Of a DNA stretch of 64,000 nucleotides, positions 43,281 through 51,508 are shown one piece after another. Source of the DNA: Streptomyces sp. PCS3-D2. GTDB taxonomy: Bacteria > Actinomycetota > Actinomycetes > Streptomycetales > Streptomycetaceae. The stretch covers positions 2,539,001 to 2,603,000 of the forward strand of contig NZ_CP097800.1 of assembly GCF_000612545.2 (NCBI RefSeq). The letters run 5' to 3'. A model generated the notes under the pieces. That model did not search any database, was not told the DNA's origin, and worked only from the letters and a program-made list of their open reading frames with translations. A program made the translations under genes and the position numbers. Within the stretch, counting starts at the first letter, position 1. Each line of letters begins with the position of its first letter.

Positions 43281-43865
43281 TCAGCCCTTGCGGACGTAGG
43301 TGCTGACGATCTGGCCGCCGCCGAGGGCCGTGACCCCGGTGAGCTCCAGGGGCCGCACACCGAAGCCGGCGCGCGTCATCGGCATGCCGGTGCCCGCGAA
43401 GACCGGATAGGTCTTCACGACGAACTCGTCGATCTCGTCGATCAGCTGGGTGGCGAGGTCCGCGCCGCCGCAGAGCCAGATGCCGAGCCCGTCCCGGGCC
43501 TTGAGCTCACGGACGCGGGCCGCCACGTCACCGCTGATCAGCCGCACCTGAGGGTCGGGCGGGGTGGTGAGAGAGCGCGAGACGACGTACTGCTCGGGCA
43601 GGTGGCCGTAGGGGCTGCTCATACCGGCCTTGAGGCCGGGCTCGTAGGTGGCGCGCCCCATGAGGACCGCATCGAAGCGCTTGGGCGGGGTGTCGGCGAT
43701 CCCGAGCTGCGCGCGCGCCTGGGCGGCGATGGTCTCCGGGTACTCGGCCTTGAGGTGCTCGATGAATGCGCTGTCGAGGTGGCTGTAGAAGAAGTCGCCG
43801 TCGCCGTCCGGGGCGCCGATGAACCCGTCGACGGTGGTGGCGATGAAGTACGTGAGCCTGCGCAA
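43281..43865 (-). CDS. Dihydrofolate-reductase-family protein (RibD C-terminal type)
   Basis: A 194-aa protein with the DHFR/RibD-C fold. It begins RRLTYFIATTVDGFIGAPDGDGDFF and has FDAVLMGRATYEPG (cofactor-loop) and GLGIWLCGGADLATQLI near the end. Such proteins bind NADPH but mostly lack known substrates. The TTG start at 43865 has GGAAGAG six bases upstream and gives the usual family beginning. An ATG 33 bases upstream adds an unlikely leader. Confidence 0.82.
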   Translation of the reverse strand: MRRLTYFIATTVDGFIGAPDGDGDFFYSHLDSAFIEHLKAEYPETIAAQARAQLGIADTPPKRFDAVLMGRATYEPGLKAGMSSPYGHLPEQYVVSRSLTTPPDPQVRLISGDVAARVRELKARDGLGIWLCGGADLATQLIDEIDEFVVKTYPVFAGTGMPMTRAGFGVRPLELTGVTALGGGQIVSTYVRKG

Positions 43866-43999
43866 GCGATTCTCTTCCGTCCGACAGTGCCGCCACACCG
43901 GGGCACGTCAAGCAAAGTACTGCGGACAAAGTGGTTACGCAAGCTCCCGCCGCCTTCGGATCCGCCACCACCTCCGGGTCCGCCACCGCCTCCGGGCCG

Positions 44000-44593
44000 T
44001 CAGCCCCTGGGCTTGCGCCACATCGGCCACATCAGCGGCCCGTCGGGCAGTCGCACCGCCTCGCCGGTGAACTCCCAGCCGAGTCGCTCGTAGAGACCCC
44101 TGCTCCGCTCACTGCTCGCCTCCAGGTACGCCGGCACGCCCTCCCGGTCACAGCGCTCCAGCACCGGCCGCATCAGCTCGGTGCCCAACCCCTCCCCCTG
44201 ACGCCCCGGGGCGACCGCGATCATCAGCAGGTACTCGTGCTCCTCGGACGTCGGATGCACCGCGCCGGTCAGCCGCCCCACCAGCTCGCACCGCTCGTTG
44301 CCGGGGTCGGCCACGGCCCGCATCCGCGCCGGGACCTCGTCCTCGCCCTCCGGCTCACCCGCGGGGATCCGCAGCCACAGGGCCGCTGCCGAGCCGTCCA
44401 CCGCGTAGTCGATCCGACCCTCGTCCAGCGCGACGTCCACGAAGACGCCCAGGAACCTCCCGTGCACGGCGGCCCGGTGCTCCGGGTCCGGGAAGACCCA
44501 GCTGCTCACCGGGTCGGCGCGGAAGGCCTCGTCGAGCAGCCTCGCCACCGCGTCCCGGTCCGACCGATCCGCCTGACGTATCTCCAGCGCCAC
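44000..44593 (-). CDS. GNAT-family N-acetyltransferase
   Basis: A 197-aa acetyltransferase. Motif A is LLMIAVAPGRQGEGLGTELMRPVL with the Q/RxxGxG/A acetyl-CoA loop. An N-terminal EIRQADRSDRDAVARLLDEAF and a C-terminal SRGLYERLGWEFTGE are typical of the fold. GTG 44593 has AAGGG eight bases upstream. Substrate unknown. Confidence 0.87.
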   Translation of the reverse strand: MALEIRQADRSDRDAVARLLDEAFRADPVSSWVFPDPEHRAAVHGRFLGVFVDVALDEGRIDYAVDGSAAALWLRIPAGEPEGEDEVPARMRAVADPGNERCELVGRLTGAVHPTSEEHEYLLMIAVAPGRQGEGLGTELMRPVLERCDREGVPAYLEASSERSRGLYERLGWEFTGEAVRLPDGPLMWPMWRKPRG

Positions 44594-44660
44594 TGGCCAC
44601 ACCCTTCGCTCACGCGTCAACAACCGTCAGCGATACTAGAGTTGGCACCGCCATGCGGTA

Positions 44661-44698
44661 AGGCCCGTTCCGGCACCGTGCGGTGCGGGAACGGGCCT
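44661..44698. terminator. Terminator after the polyprenyl synthase gene
   Basis: An 11-bp outer stem (44661-44671 with 44688-44698) encloses a second 6-bp stem (GCACCG/CGGTGC). It lies 20 bases beyond the minus-strand stop at 44720. Confidence 0.8.
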
Positions 44699-44719
44699 CC
44701 CCCCGTCGTCCGCGGGCGA

Positions 44720-45766
44720 TCACCTCGTACGGCGCGTCACGAATTCCGCCAGCGACAGCAGCCCGCCCGCCGCCCCGAGGTCCGGCACGGCCCGGGACAG
44801 CTGCTGGACCGCGCGCCCCATCCGGTCGGCGGCCTGGGCCTGGGCCCAGTCCCGCCCGCCGGCCCGTTCCACCGCGTCGGCCGCCCTGCGCACGTCGTCC
44901 CCGGTCATGGGACCCGCGTACAGGTCGGCGAGCTGCCGGCCCGCCGCGGTGCCCGAAGTGAGGGCGGCCACGACCGGCAGGGACTTCTTGCGGGCCACCA
45001 GGTCGGCCCCTGCGGACTTGCCGGTGTGCCCCGGGTCCCCCCAGATGCCGATCAGGTCGTCGATCAGCTGGAAGGCCAGGCCCGCCTCCCGGCCGAAGGT
45101 GTCCATGGCGTCGACCTCCTCCGGTCCGGCCCCCGCGTACAGCGCACCCAGCGCGCACGCGCAGCCCAGCAGCGCCCCGGTCTTGGCCGCCGCCATGGTC
45201 AGGCACTCGTCGAGCGAGACGTCCCGGCGCTGCTCGAAGGCGCAGTCGGCCTGCTGGCCGGCGCACAGCTCGATGAGGCAGGCCGAGAGTCGGGACGAGG
45301 CCGCCGCGGCGGCGGGGTGCGGATCGTCGGCGAGCAGCCGCTGGGCGAGCGCCATCATGGCGTCGCCCGTGATGATCGCGTCCGGCGTGCCGAAGACCGT
45401 CCAGGCGGTGGCCCGGCCGCGGCGGCGAACGTCCTTGTCGATGACGTCGTCGTGCAGCAGCGTGAAGTTGTGCGCCAGCTCCACCGCCACCGCGGCCCGC
45501 ACGGCGTGGTCGACCGGTCCGGCGCCGCCCAACCCCTGCAGGGCCTGGGCCGCGGCGAGCACCAGGGCCGGGCGGATCGCCTTGCCGGGACTGCCCTCGG
45601 CCGGGGTTCCGTCCGCCTGCTCCCAGCCGAAGTGGTACATGGCCACGCGCCGCATCCCGCCGGGCAGGCTCTCGACGCTGCGGCGCAGTTCCGGGTGGAC
45701 CGCCTCCCTCGTCCGCTCCAGCAGGGCCGCGGCCTCCTGACCCTCGCCGGTCACGATCGCGCTCAT
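44720..45766 (-). CDS. Polyprenyl diphosphate synthase
   Basis: A 348-aa isoprenoid chain-elongating enzyme with the first Asp-rich motif HDDVIDKD (around 105-112) and the second LIDDLIGIWGD (about 230), which hold Mg-diphosphate. KAIRPALVL (61-69) binds homoallylic diphosphate. It makes geranyl, farnesyl or longer diphosphate; the residues before the first motif (ELAHNFTLL) do not settle the length. It starts five bases after the encapsulin shell stop, so both are in one operon. It is a likely cargo of that shell, although it lacks an obvious long disordered N-terminal loading tail. Confidence 0.9.
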   Translation of the reverse strand: MSAIVTGEGQEAAALLERTREAVHPELRRSVESLPGGMRRVAMYHFGWEQADGTPAEGSPGKAIRPALVLAAAQALQGLGGAGPVDHAVRAAVAVELAHNFTLLHDDVIDKDVRRRGRATAWTVFGTPDAIITGDAMMALAQRLLADDPHPAAAAASSRLSACLIELCAGQQADCAFEQRRDVSLDECLTMAAAKTGALLGCACALGALYAGAGPEEVDAMDTFGREAGLAFQLIDDLIGIWGDPGHTGKSAGADLVARKKSLPVVAALTSGTAAGRQLADLYAGPMTGDDVRRAADAVERAGGRDWAQAQAADRMGRAVQQLSRAVPDLGAAGGLLSLAEFVTRRTR

Positions 45767-45771
45767 CCCGC

Positions 45772-47178
45772 TCAGCGCCAGCGGCCGATCTCGACGTTCT
45801 CCAGCACGCCGAGCGCGTCCGGCACCAGCACCGCGGCGGAGAAGTACGCGGTGACCAGGTACGAGATGATCGCCTGCTCGCTGATCCCCATGAAGCGGAC
45901 TGACAGGCTCGGCTCGATCTCGTCCGGGAGGCCCGGCTGGTGCAGGCCGATCACGCCCTGCTCCTCCTCGCCGGTGCGCATGCACAGGATGGAGGTGGTG
46001 CGGGCGTCGCTGATCGGGATCTTGTTGCTCGGGAAGATGGGCACACCGCGCCAGGTGGTCACCCGGGTGCCGTCGACGTCCACCGTCTCCGGGTAGATCC
46101 CGCGCTTGTTGCACTCGCGGCCGAAGGCGGCGATCGCCTTGGGGTGCGCGAGGAAGAGCTTGGAGCCGCGCCGCATGCTGAGCAGCTGGTCCATGTCGTC
46201 GGGGCTGGGGCCGCCGTCGTGCGGCTGGATGCGCTGGTCGTAGTCGGCGTTGTGGAGCAGGCCGAAGTCGCGGTTGTTGAGCATCTCGTGCTCCTGGCGC
46301 TCGCGCAGCGCCTCGACCGTCAGCCGCAACTGCTGCTCGGTCTGGTTCATCGGGTGGTTGTAGAGGTCGGCGACGCGCGAGTGCACGCGCAGGACGGTCT
46401 GCGCGATGGAGAGTTCGTACTCGCGCGGGCGGGCCTCGTAGTCCACGAAGGTGCCGGGGAGGACGGCCTCGCCCTGGTGGCCGGCCGAGAGGTCGATCTC
46501 CGCCTCGCCGTACTTGTTGGTGCGCTGGGCGGGCGCCGAGCGCACGCGGTCCAGGTGCTCGCGCAGCGAGGGGACCCGGTCGGCCAGCAGCTGGAAGTCC
46601 TGCCGGGACAGGGCGAGGGCGGTGCCGGGGGTGGCGGCGCGGGCGGTGTACTCCCAAATCGATTCTTCATCGACGAGGGAGTCCTCGCCGAAGTAGGCGC
46701 CGTCGGCGACGGTCCGCAGGACGGCGTCGTCCCCGTAGGGGCCCGGACCGATCTGGTCGATGCGGCCGTGCGCGAGGAGGAAGACCTCGTCGGACGGGCT
46801 GCCGAAGGAAGTCAGCTCCTGACCGACCTCGAAGTCGATCTGTCGGCACCGCTGGGCGAGTTCACCCAGCACATCGAGGTCCTCGTAGTCGCGCAGCAGC
46901 GGGAGTTCGCCGAGCTCGGCCGGGATCACCTGGACCTGGGTCCCGGTCTTGACGAACTCCACGACGCCGTTGCCGACCGAGTAGCTCAGCCGCCGGTTCA
47001 CCCGGTAGGTGCCGCCCTGCACCGACACCCACGGCAGCGCCTTCAGCAGCCACCGCGAAGTGATCTCCTGCATCTGCGGCGCGGACTTGGTCGTGGTTGC
47101 CAAGTTCCGCGCGGCCGCCGTCCCCAGACTGCGCTGCGGTGTCTGGGCTTCGGACTCGGAACCTGCCTGGACCGACAT
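45772..47178 (-). CDS. Family 2B encapsulin shell protein with cNMP-binding insertion (EshA-like)
   Basis: A 468-aa HK97-fold nanocompartment shell protein. The N-terminal arm (about 1-90) contains [21 protein letters not shown]. Residues about 105-215 are an inserted cyclic-nucleotide-binding-like domain ([42 protein letters not shown]). The shell fold resumes with the E-loop and A-domain up to [27 protein letters not shown]. This is the architecture of EshA and other family 2B encapsulins, earlier annotated as Crp/Fnr-type proteins. Such shells enclose terpene enzymes, and the polyprenyl synthase is directly downstream. Ligand binding could gate the shell. Confidence 0.92.
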   Translation of the reverse strand: MSVQAGSESEAQTPQRSLGTAAARNLATTTKSAPQMQEITSRWLLKALPWVSVQGGTYRVNRRLSYSVGNGVVEFVKTGTQVQVIPAELGELPLLRDYEDLDVLGELAQRCRQIDFEVGQELTSFGSPSDEVFLLAHGRIDQIGPGPYGDDAVLRTVADGAYFGEDSLVDEESIWEYTARAATPGTALALSRQDFQLLADRVPSLREHLDRVRSAPAQRTNKYGEAEIDLSAGHQGEAVLPGTFVDYEARPREYELSIAQTVLRVHSRVADLYNHPMNQTEQQLRLTVEALRERQEHEMLNNRDFGLLHNADYDQRIQPHDGGPSPDDMDQLLSMRRGSKLFLAHPKAIAAFGRECNKRGIYPETVDVDGTRVTTWRGVPIFPSNKIPISDARTTSILCMRTGEEEQGVIGLHQPGLPDEIEPSLSVRFMGISEQAIISYLVTAYFSAAVLVPDALGVLENVEIGRWR

Positions 47179-47375
47179 GTCTTTCCCTTTCGATCACTCC
47201 ATGGGTCTGCAGGGGCAGCCTTTCAGCACGCAACGTGGTGGGACCATTACACAAAAGGGTGGGACTACTCGACCGGGAGGCGGGGCACTGTCTCGGATCG
47301 AACTCCCCGCCCTCGCATCGCGGGAGGCCTTCGCGGCCCATCGGTTTCGGCCAAGACGGGACTCCTCCGCACTTT

Positions 47376-47398
47376 AATTTGTATCTGGGATGCGAATT
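47376..47398. promoter_or_regulatory. NsrR-type operator upstream of nsrR
   Basis: An imperfect dyad, AATTTGTATCTGGGATGCG then AATT, places AATTTGTATCT opposite AATTCGCATCC. It shares GCATC/ATGC elements with the hmp operator and lies 16 bases before the nsrR start, consistent with autoregulation. Confidence 0.75.
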
Positions 47399-47413
47399 TC
47401 CTACGGTGGCCCC

Positions 47414-47869
47414 ATGCGGCTGACCCGATTCACCGACCTGGCGCTGCGCACCCTGATGCGCCTGGCCGTCGAGGAGACGGACCTCCCGACCACCCGCGAC
47501 GTGGCGGCGACGATGGAGGTCCCCTACACCCACACCGCCAAAGTGGTCGCCAGGCTGCAACACCTCGGCCTGGTCGAGGCGCGGCGCGGCCGCGGCGGGG
47601 GGCTCGCCCTGACCGGCGCCGGACGGGCCGCCTCGGTGGGCGCGGTGGTGCGCGAGCTGGAGGGCGCCGGCGATGTCGTCGACTGCGACGGCACCACCCC
47701 CTGCCCGCTGCGCGGCGCCTGCGTGCTGCGCGGCGCGCTGCGCCGGGCACAGGAGGCGTTCTTCGCCGAACTGGACCCCCTGACGGTGAACGACCTGGTG
47801 GCAGCCCCGACCGGTCCGCTCCTCCTGGGCATCGCAAGCAGGGCACCCTCGGGGGCCGAAGGGCCCTGA
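47414..47869 (+). CDS. nsrR: Rrf2-family NO-sensing repressor NsrR
   Basis: A 151-aa Rrf2 protein: winged helix beginning MRLTRFTDLALRTLMRLAV with the recognition region TRDVAATMEVPYTHTAKVV. A loop carries Cys91, Cys97 and Cys103 (CDGTTPCPLRGAC) that bind the Fe-S cluster which nitric oxide destroys. The divergent-looking palindromes in front of it and in front of hmp fit a repressor acting on both. The next gene, hmp, is the standard NsrR target. Confidence 0.93.
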   Translation: MRLTRFTDLALRTLMRLAVEETDLPTTRDVAATMEVPYTHTAKVVARLQHLGLVEARRGRGGGLALTGAGRAASVGAVVRELEGAGDVVDCDGTTPCPLRGACVLRGALRRAQEAFFAELDPLTVNDLVAAPTGPLLLGIASRAPSGAEGP

Positions 47870-47973
47870 CCGTCGGGGCCGGTTGGCCGGTTACCGCCGC
47901 CCTCCGGACGCCATAGCCTCACCCCGACGGGAGTTCGAACAGAAGTCCGCACCGGTGCGGGCCTCTGCGATCA

Positions 47974-47998
47974 AAAATACGCATCTAAGATGCCAATT
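47974..47998. promoter_or_regulatory. NsrR-type operator upstream of hmp
   Basis: A dyad AATACGCATCTAAGATGCC then AATT (core GCATCT-A-AGATGC) lies 34 bp before the hmp start. It is nearly the same palindrome as at 47376-47398. Confidence 0.8.
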
Positions 47999-48031
47999 AA
48001 TGAACCAGTTCCACCACGCAAGGAGTTCCCC

Positions 48032-49228
48032 ATGCTGTCCGCGAAGTCGACCGCGACCGTCCGAGCCACCCTGCCCGCCATCGGAGCAGCCATCGGCGAC
48101 ATAACGGAGCTCTTCTACGCGAAGCTCTTCACGGCCCACCCGGAGCTGCTCCGCGACCTCTTCAACCGGGGCAACCAGAACGCGGGCCTCCAGAAGCAGG
48201 CACTCGCCGGCTCCATCGCCGCCTTCGCCACCCACCTCGTCGAGCACCCGGACACCCGGCCCGACGTGATGCTCACCCGCATCGCACACAAGCACGCCAG
48301 CCTCGGCGTCACCCGCGAGCAGTACGCGATCGTCCACCAGCACCTCTTCGAGGCGATCGCCGAGACCCTCGGCGAGGCCGTCACGCCCGAGGTCGCCCAG
48401 GCCTGGGACGAGGTCTACTGGCTGATGGCGAACGCCCTCGTGGCCATCGAGAACCGCCTCTACGCCGGGCACCGGATCGCCGCCGGCGACGTGTGGCGGG
48501 AGTGGACCGTCACCGGCCGCACCGAGGAGACGGCCGACTGCGCCACCTTCCGGATCACCCCCGCCGACGACGCCCCCGCACCCGCGCACCTGCCCGGCCA
48601 GTACGTCTCCGTCCAGGTCGAACTCCCCGACGGAGCACGTCAGATCCGCCAGTACAGCCTCTCCGGCGCGCCCGGCTCCGACGTCCGCACCATCACCGTC
48701 AAGCGGGTCCACGGCCCGGCCGCCGGGGGCCCCGACGGCGAGGTCTCCAACCACCTGCACACCCACGTCCGCACCGGCCACGCGCTGCGGGTCTCCGCGC
48801 CGTTCGGCGACCTGGTGCTGACGGACCGCGCGAACCCGATCCTGCTCGCCTCGGCGGGCATCGGCTGCACACCGATGCTCGCGATGCTGGAGCACCTGGC
48901 CGAGACCGGGCACACCGCACCGGTGACGGTGCTGCACGCCGACCGCTCCCCCGCGGACCACCCGCTGCGGGCCGACCACCGGGCCCTGACCCACAAGCTG
49001 GCCGACGCCTCGGCCCGCTTCTGGTACGAGGAGGCGGCGGAGCCCGGCGACGGCGAGGGCCTCATGAACCTCTCGGACCTGCACGTCGCCCCGGGCACCA
49101 GCGCCTACCTGTGCGGGCCGCTCCCGTTCATGCGGTCGGTCCGCGAGCAGCTGATCGCCAAGGGCGTGTCGGCCGCCGACATCCACTACGAGGTGTTCGG
49201 CCCGGACCTGTGGCTCGCCTCCGCGTGA
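48032..49228 (+). CDS. hmp: Flavohaemoglobin, nitric oxide dioxygenase
   Basis: A 398-aa flavohaemoglobin that oxidises NO to nitrate using O2, FAD and NAD(P)H. The globin domain (1-135) contains the proximal haem His in RIAHKHASLGV. The FAD-binding domain (about 150-255) has RQYSLSGAPG. The NAD domain (about 265-398) has ILLASAGIGCTPMLAML and the terminal VFGPD. ATG 48032 has AAGGAG six bases upstream. The NsrR-type operator in its promoter indicates induction by nitric oxide. Confidence 0.96.
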   Translation: MLSAKSTATVRATLPAIGAAIGDITELFYAKLFTAHPELLRDLFNRGNQNAGLQKQALAGSIAAFATHLVEHPDTRPDVMLTRIAHKHASLGVTREQYAIVHQHLFEAIAETLGEAVTPEVAQAWDEVYWLMANALVAIENRLYAGHRIAAGDVWREWTVTGRTEETADCATFRITPADDAPAPAHLPGQYVSVQVELPDGARQIRQYSLSGAPGSDVRTITVKRVHGPAAGGPDGEVSNHLHTHVRTGHALRVSAPFGDLVLTDRANPILLASAGIGCTPMLAMLEHLAETGHTAPVTVLHADRSPADHPLRADHRALTHKLADASARFWYEEAAEPGDGEGLMNLSDLHVAPGTSAYLCGPLPFMRSVREQLIAKGVSAADIHYEVFGPDLWLASA

Positions 49229-49356
49229 CGACTGTCCGGATTCGCTCGCTCACCGTACGAGAACAGTAGCCGCGGAAGGGCCGCCTCCACTAAACCGGAG
49301 CGTGACGATTCGGACACACGGGGTGTCCGTCGCGCACCGCACGAAGGGAGGCGGCC

Positions 49357-49947
49357 ATGGCCGCACCCATGTCCGCGGACCGGTTCATCAACGCACTGAG
49401 GAACGAAGGCCTGACCGTCGTCGAGGTCGGCGCCTGGCGCACGCACAACCGCAACCACAAGGGGCCCTGGGGCCCGCTGCACGGGGTGATGATCCACCAC
49501 ACCGTCACCCGCGGCACCGCGTACTCCGTCCAACTCTGCCGCAACGGCTACAGCGCCCTCCCGGGGCCGCTCTGCCACGGCGTGATCGGCAAGGACGGCC
49601 GTGTCCACCTGGTCGGCTACGGCCGCGCCAACCACGCCGGCCTGGGCGACCCCGACGTCCTGGCCGCGGTGATCGCCGAACGGCGGCTCCCCCCGGACAA
49701 CGAGGCCACCACCGACGGCAACCGCCACTTCTACGGCTTCGAGTGCGTGAACCTCGGAGACGGCGAGGACCCCTGGCCCCCGGCCCAGATCGACGCCATC
49801 GCCCGCGCGGCGGCGGCCGTGTGCCGGGTCCACCGCTGGACGGCCCGCTCGGTCATCGGCCACCGCGAATGGCAACCGGGCAAGGTCGACCCCCGCGGCT
49901 TCACGATGAACTCCCTCCGGGACCGCATCGCCGAACGCCTGAAGTAG
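49357..49947 (+). CDS. Peptidoglycan amidase (PGRP/amidase_2 type)
   Basis: A 196-aa N-acetylmuramoyl-L-alanine amidase-like protein: GVMIHHTVTRG (zinc His 47/48), GYGRANHAGLGD with a second His, and the C-terminal SVIGHREWQPGKVDPRGF containing the third zinc ligand region. There is no signal peptide or cell-wall binding domain, as in phage endolysins that need a holin. No other phage genes adjoin it, so it may be a domesticated lysin. ATG 49357 has GGGAGG upstream. Confidence 0.85.
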   Translation: MAAPMSADRFINALRNEGLTVVEVGAWRTHNRNHKGPWGPLHGVMIHHTVTRGTAYSVQLCRNGYSALPGPLCHGVIGKDGRVHLVGYGRANHAGLGDPDVLAAVIAERRLPPDNEATTDGNRHFYGFECVNLGDGEDPWPPAQIDAIARAAAAVCRVHRWTARSVIGHREWQPGKVDPRGFTMNSLRDRIAERLK

Positions 49948-49960
49948 CCGGCCGGGGCCC

Positions 49961-49988
49961 GGCACCGGGAGGCACCCCTCCCGGTGCC
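49961..49988. terminator. Terminator after the amidase gene
   Basis: A perfect 12-bp stem (49961-49972 with 49977-49988) and a 4-nt loop begin 13 bases after the stop. Confidence 0.85.
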
Positions 49989-50021
49989 GAGCCCCGCTAA
50001 GAGAGCTGTCGGGGTGGGGAC

Positions 50022-50341
50022 ATGACACGAGACCTGGCCTTCGGCGTCTACGCGGACGAGCGGGGACTGGCCGGCGTGACGAAGCTCGTCGAAGCCGCCG
50101 TGGCCCCCGCAGCGCCCGGATCGTCGCCGCGACCGTCATCGACCCCTGCCCGTACGACTTCCTGGCGGAGCAGTGGGCCGTGGAGCCCCCGGGCAGGGAC
50201 AGCGGCGCCCGCCGGACGGTCGAACTCCGCGTCCGCCTGACCTGCTCCCTGCGCACCTGGCGCTCCGTCCACCGCGCGGTGATCACATCCCTCTGCCCCG
50301 AGGGCCCGCACGCCTGCGCCGTCCCCTGGTTCGCCCTCTGA
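50022..50341 (+). pseudogene. Hypothetical protein gene with a frameshift
   Basis: From ATG 50022 the frame reads as a normal protein start (MTRDLAFGVYADERGLAGVT) up to about codon 29. It then turns into Ser/Arg-rich noise. The sensible continuation (RIVAATVIDPCPYDFLAEQW ... ending AVPWFAL) lies in the -1 frame and stops at 50339-50341. The join is at a C-run (GGCCCCCGC near 50111), a typical indel site. Together they would make a protein of roughly 105 aa of unknown function. Confidence 0.6.
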
Positions 50342-50362
50342 CAGAGGGCGCGCTCAGCCGAG

Positions 50363-50626
50363 GTGGGGCGCCGGCCGGTGGGAGACGAGGTCGGGCGGAT
50401 CACCATGTTCCTGCGGCACCTGGCGTCGGGAGATTCCAGCCCACTGACCTGCCGCAGCTACGGGTACGGAATGCTGCGGTGGTTCCGCCTGCTGTGGTTG
50501 TGGGGCATCGGGTGGGCGCGGGCGACGGAGCCCGAGGGCGCGGTGCTGACGGGGTGGCTGCGCTCGACGGCCACCCCGCAGCGTCAGCGGCACCGGGCCG
50601 ACACTCCGGTAAGCCACCGTTGCTGA
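50363..50626 (+). pseudogene. Tyrosine-recombinase N-terminal fragment
   Basis: The frame contains FLRHLASGDSSPLTCRSYGY, MLRWFRLLWLWGIGWARAT, the core-binding (SAM-like) domain pattern of phage/ICE integrases (FL..L....SP.T.RSYA..L..F..FL). The catalytic domain with R-H-R-Y is missing, so this is a leftover of an integrase gene. No attachment site or tRNA was recognised nearby. Confidence 0.6.
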
Positions 50627-50769
50627 CGGTGCCACACACCTCGTTCGGAGCAATGCTGGTAGGCCGCGCGCACTCGGCGGGATCACCGACCCGAAACCCG
50701 ACACAGTGCTGCCACCCGCGCGGACCGGTGGCCAGGATGCCGAACCGGTCCACGCGAGGGGTGGGGTGA

Positions 50770-51195
50770 CTACTGGCCGTGCTCGTTGAAGGCGGCCTCA
50801 AGGTCGGCGGCGACGCTCTCGGCGTCGCGGCCTTCGATGCGGTGGCGGGGGATGAAGTGGACGAGTTCGCCGTCCTTGAAGAGGGCGAAAGAGGGGTGGG
50901 ACGGCGGGATGTCGGGGAAGTAGGAGCGCATCTGCGCGGTGGCTTCGATGTCCTGCTCGTCGAACACGGTGAGCAGCCGGTCCGGGCGCTTGGCGTCGCC
51001 GGACAAGGCGAGCCGCACACCAGGCCGGGCCATGCCGGCCGCGCAGCCGGTGACGGAGTTGATGGCCACCAGGGTCATGCCGGTGTCGGCATCCTTCATG
51101 GCGCGGTCGACCTCGTCGGCGGTCAGCAGTTCGACGAAGCCGATGCTGGTCAGTTCTTCCCGGAAGGGCTTGACGAGCAGTGGAGAGTACGGCAT
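50770..51195 (-). CDS. Bacilliredoxin BrxA/YphP-family protein
   Basis: A 141-aa protein with the full bacilliredoxin fold pattern: MPYSPLLVKPFREELTSIGF, ALFKDGELVHFIPRHRIEG. These proteins remove bacillithiol-type or other low-molecular-weight thiol adducts through a CGC motif. Here the motif reads TGCAAGMARPG, so the first Cys is Thr and only one Cys remains. It may act monothiolically or be inactive. ATG 51195 has GAGG seven bases upstream. Confidence 0.85.
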   Translation of the reverse strand: MPYSPLLVKPFREELTSIGFVELLTADEVDRAMKDADTGMTLVAINSVTGCAAGMARPGVRLALSGDAKRPDRLLTVFDEQDIEATAQMRSYFPDIPPSHPSFALFKDGELVHFIPRHRIEGRDAESVAADLEAAFNEHGQ

Positions 51196-51297
51196 TCCCA
51201 ATCCTCACCAGAGGTAGCAAATGGCTCACCCAGAGTACGGGAGCATGTGTGCTGCGGGTGTACGTATCGCAACACACCGCGAACGCAGGGCACACAC

Positions 51298-51490
51298 CTA
51301 CCTGAGTGGAGTGCAGACAAGCAAGAAGTGCTGGATCCGCAGCCGTGGGCTGTGGTGCATGGGCAACGCCCCCGGCTCGGCCGGCGCCACGAAGCGGAGT
51401 TCCGCGCTCTCGTCCGAGATCGCCGGCGTGCCCCCGGCGATGCGGGCTGTGAAGCGGACGTTGGACTGGCGGCGGACCTCGCCGTCCCGT
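51298..51490 (-). pseudogene. C-terminal fragment of a duplicated Nudix gene
   Basis: The minus strand encodes the same C-terminal segment as the intact Nudix gene at 52207-52677 (FTARIAGGTPAISDESAELR and on to QHFL), without the Nudix box or a start. The DNA match to about 52225-52400 is close to 85 percent by eye. It is a non-functional partial duplicate lying downstream of the truncated regulator copy. Confidence 0.75.
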
Positions 51491-51508
51491 CGCTTCCGGT
51501 TCTCCCTG

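Noticed and set aside
45772-47178. Annotating the cyclic-nucleotide-binding protein as a Crp/Fnr transcription factor
   Set aside because: It has no helix-turn-helix and the domain is an insertion inside an HK97-like encapsulin shell sequence.
50022-50341. Programmed frameshifting in the small hypothetical gene
   Set aside because: The junction is a plain C-run and does not fit an X-XXY-YYZ heptamer; an indel is the simpler reading.
49357-51195. Amidase, integrase fragment and neighbours as an intact prophage
   Set aside because: No capsid, portal, terminase or holin genes are present and the integrase is only a fragment.
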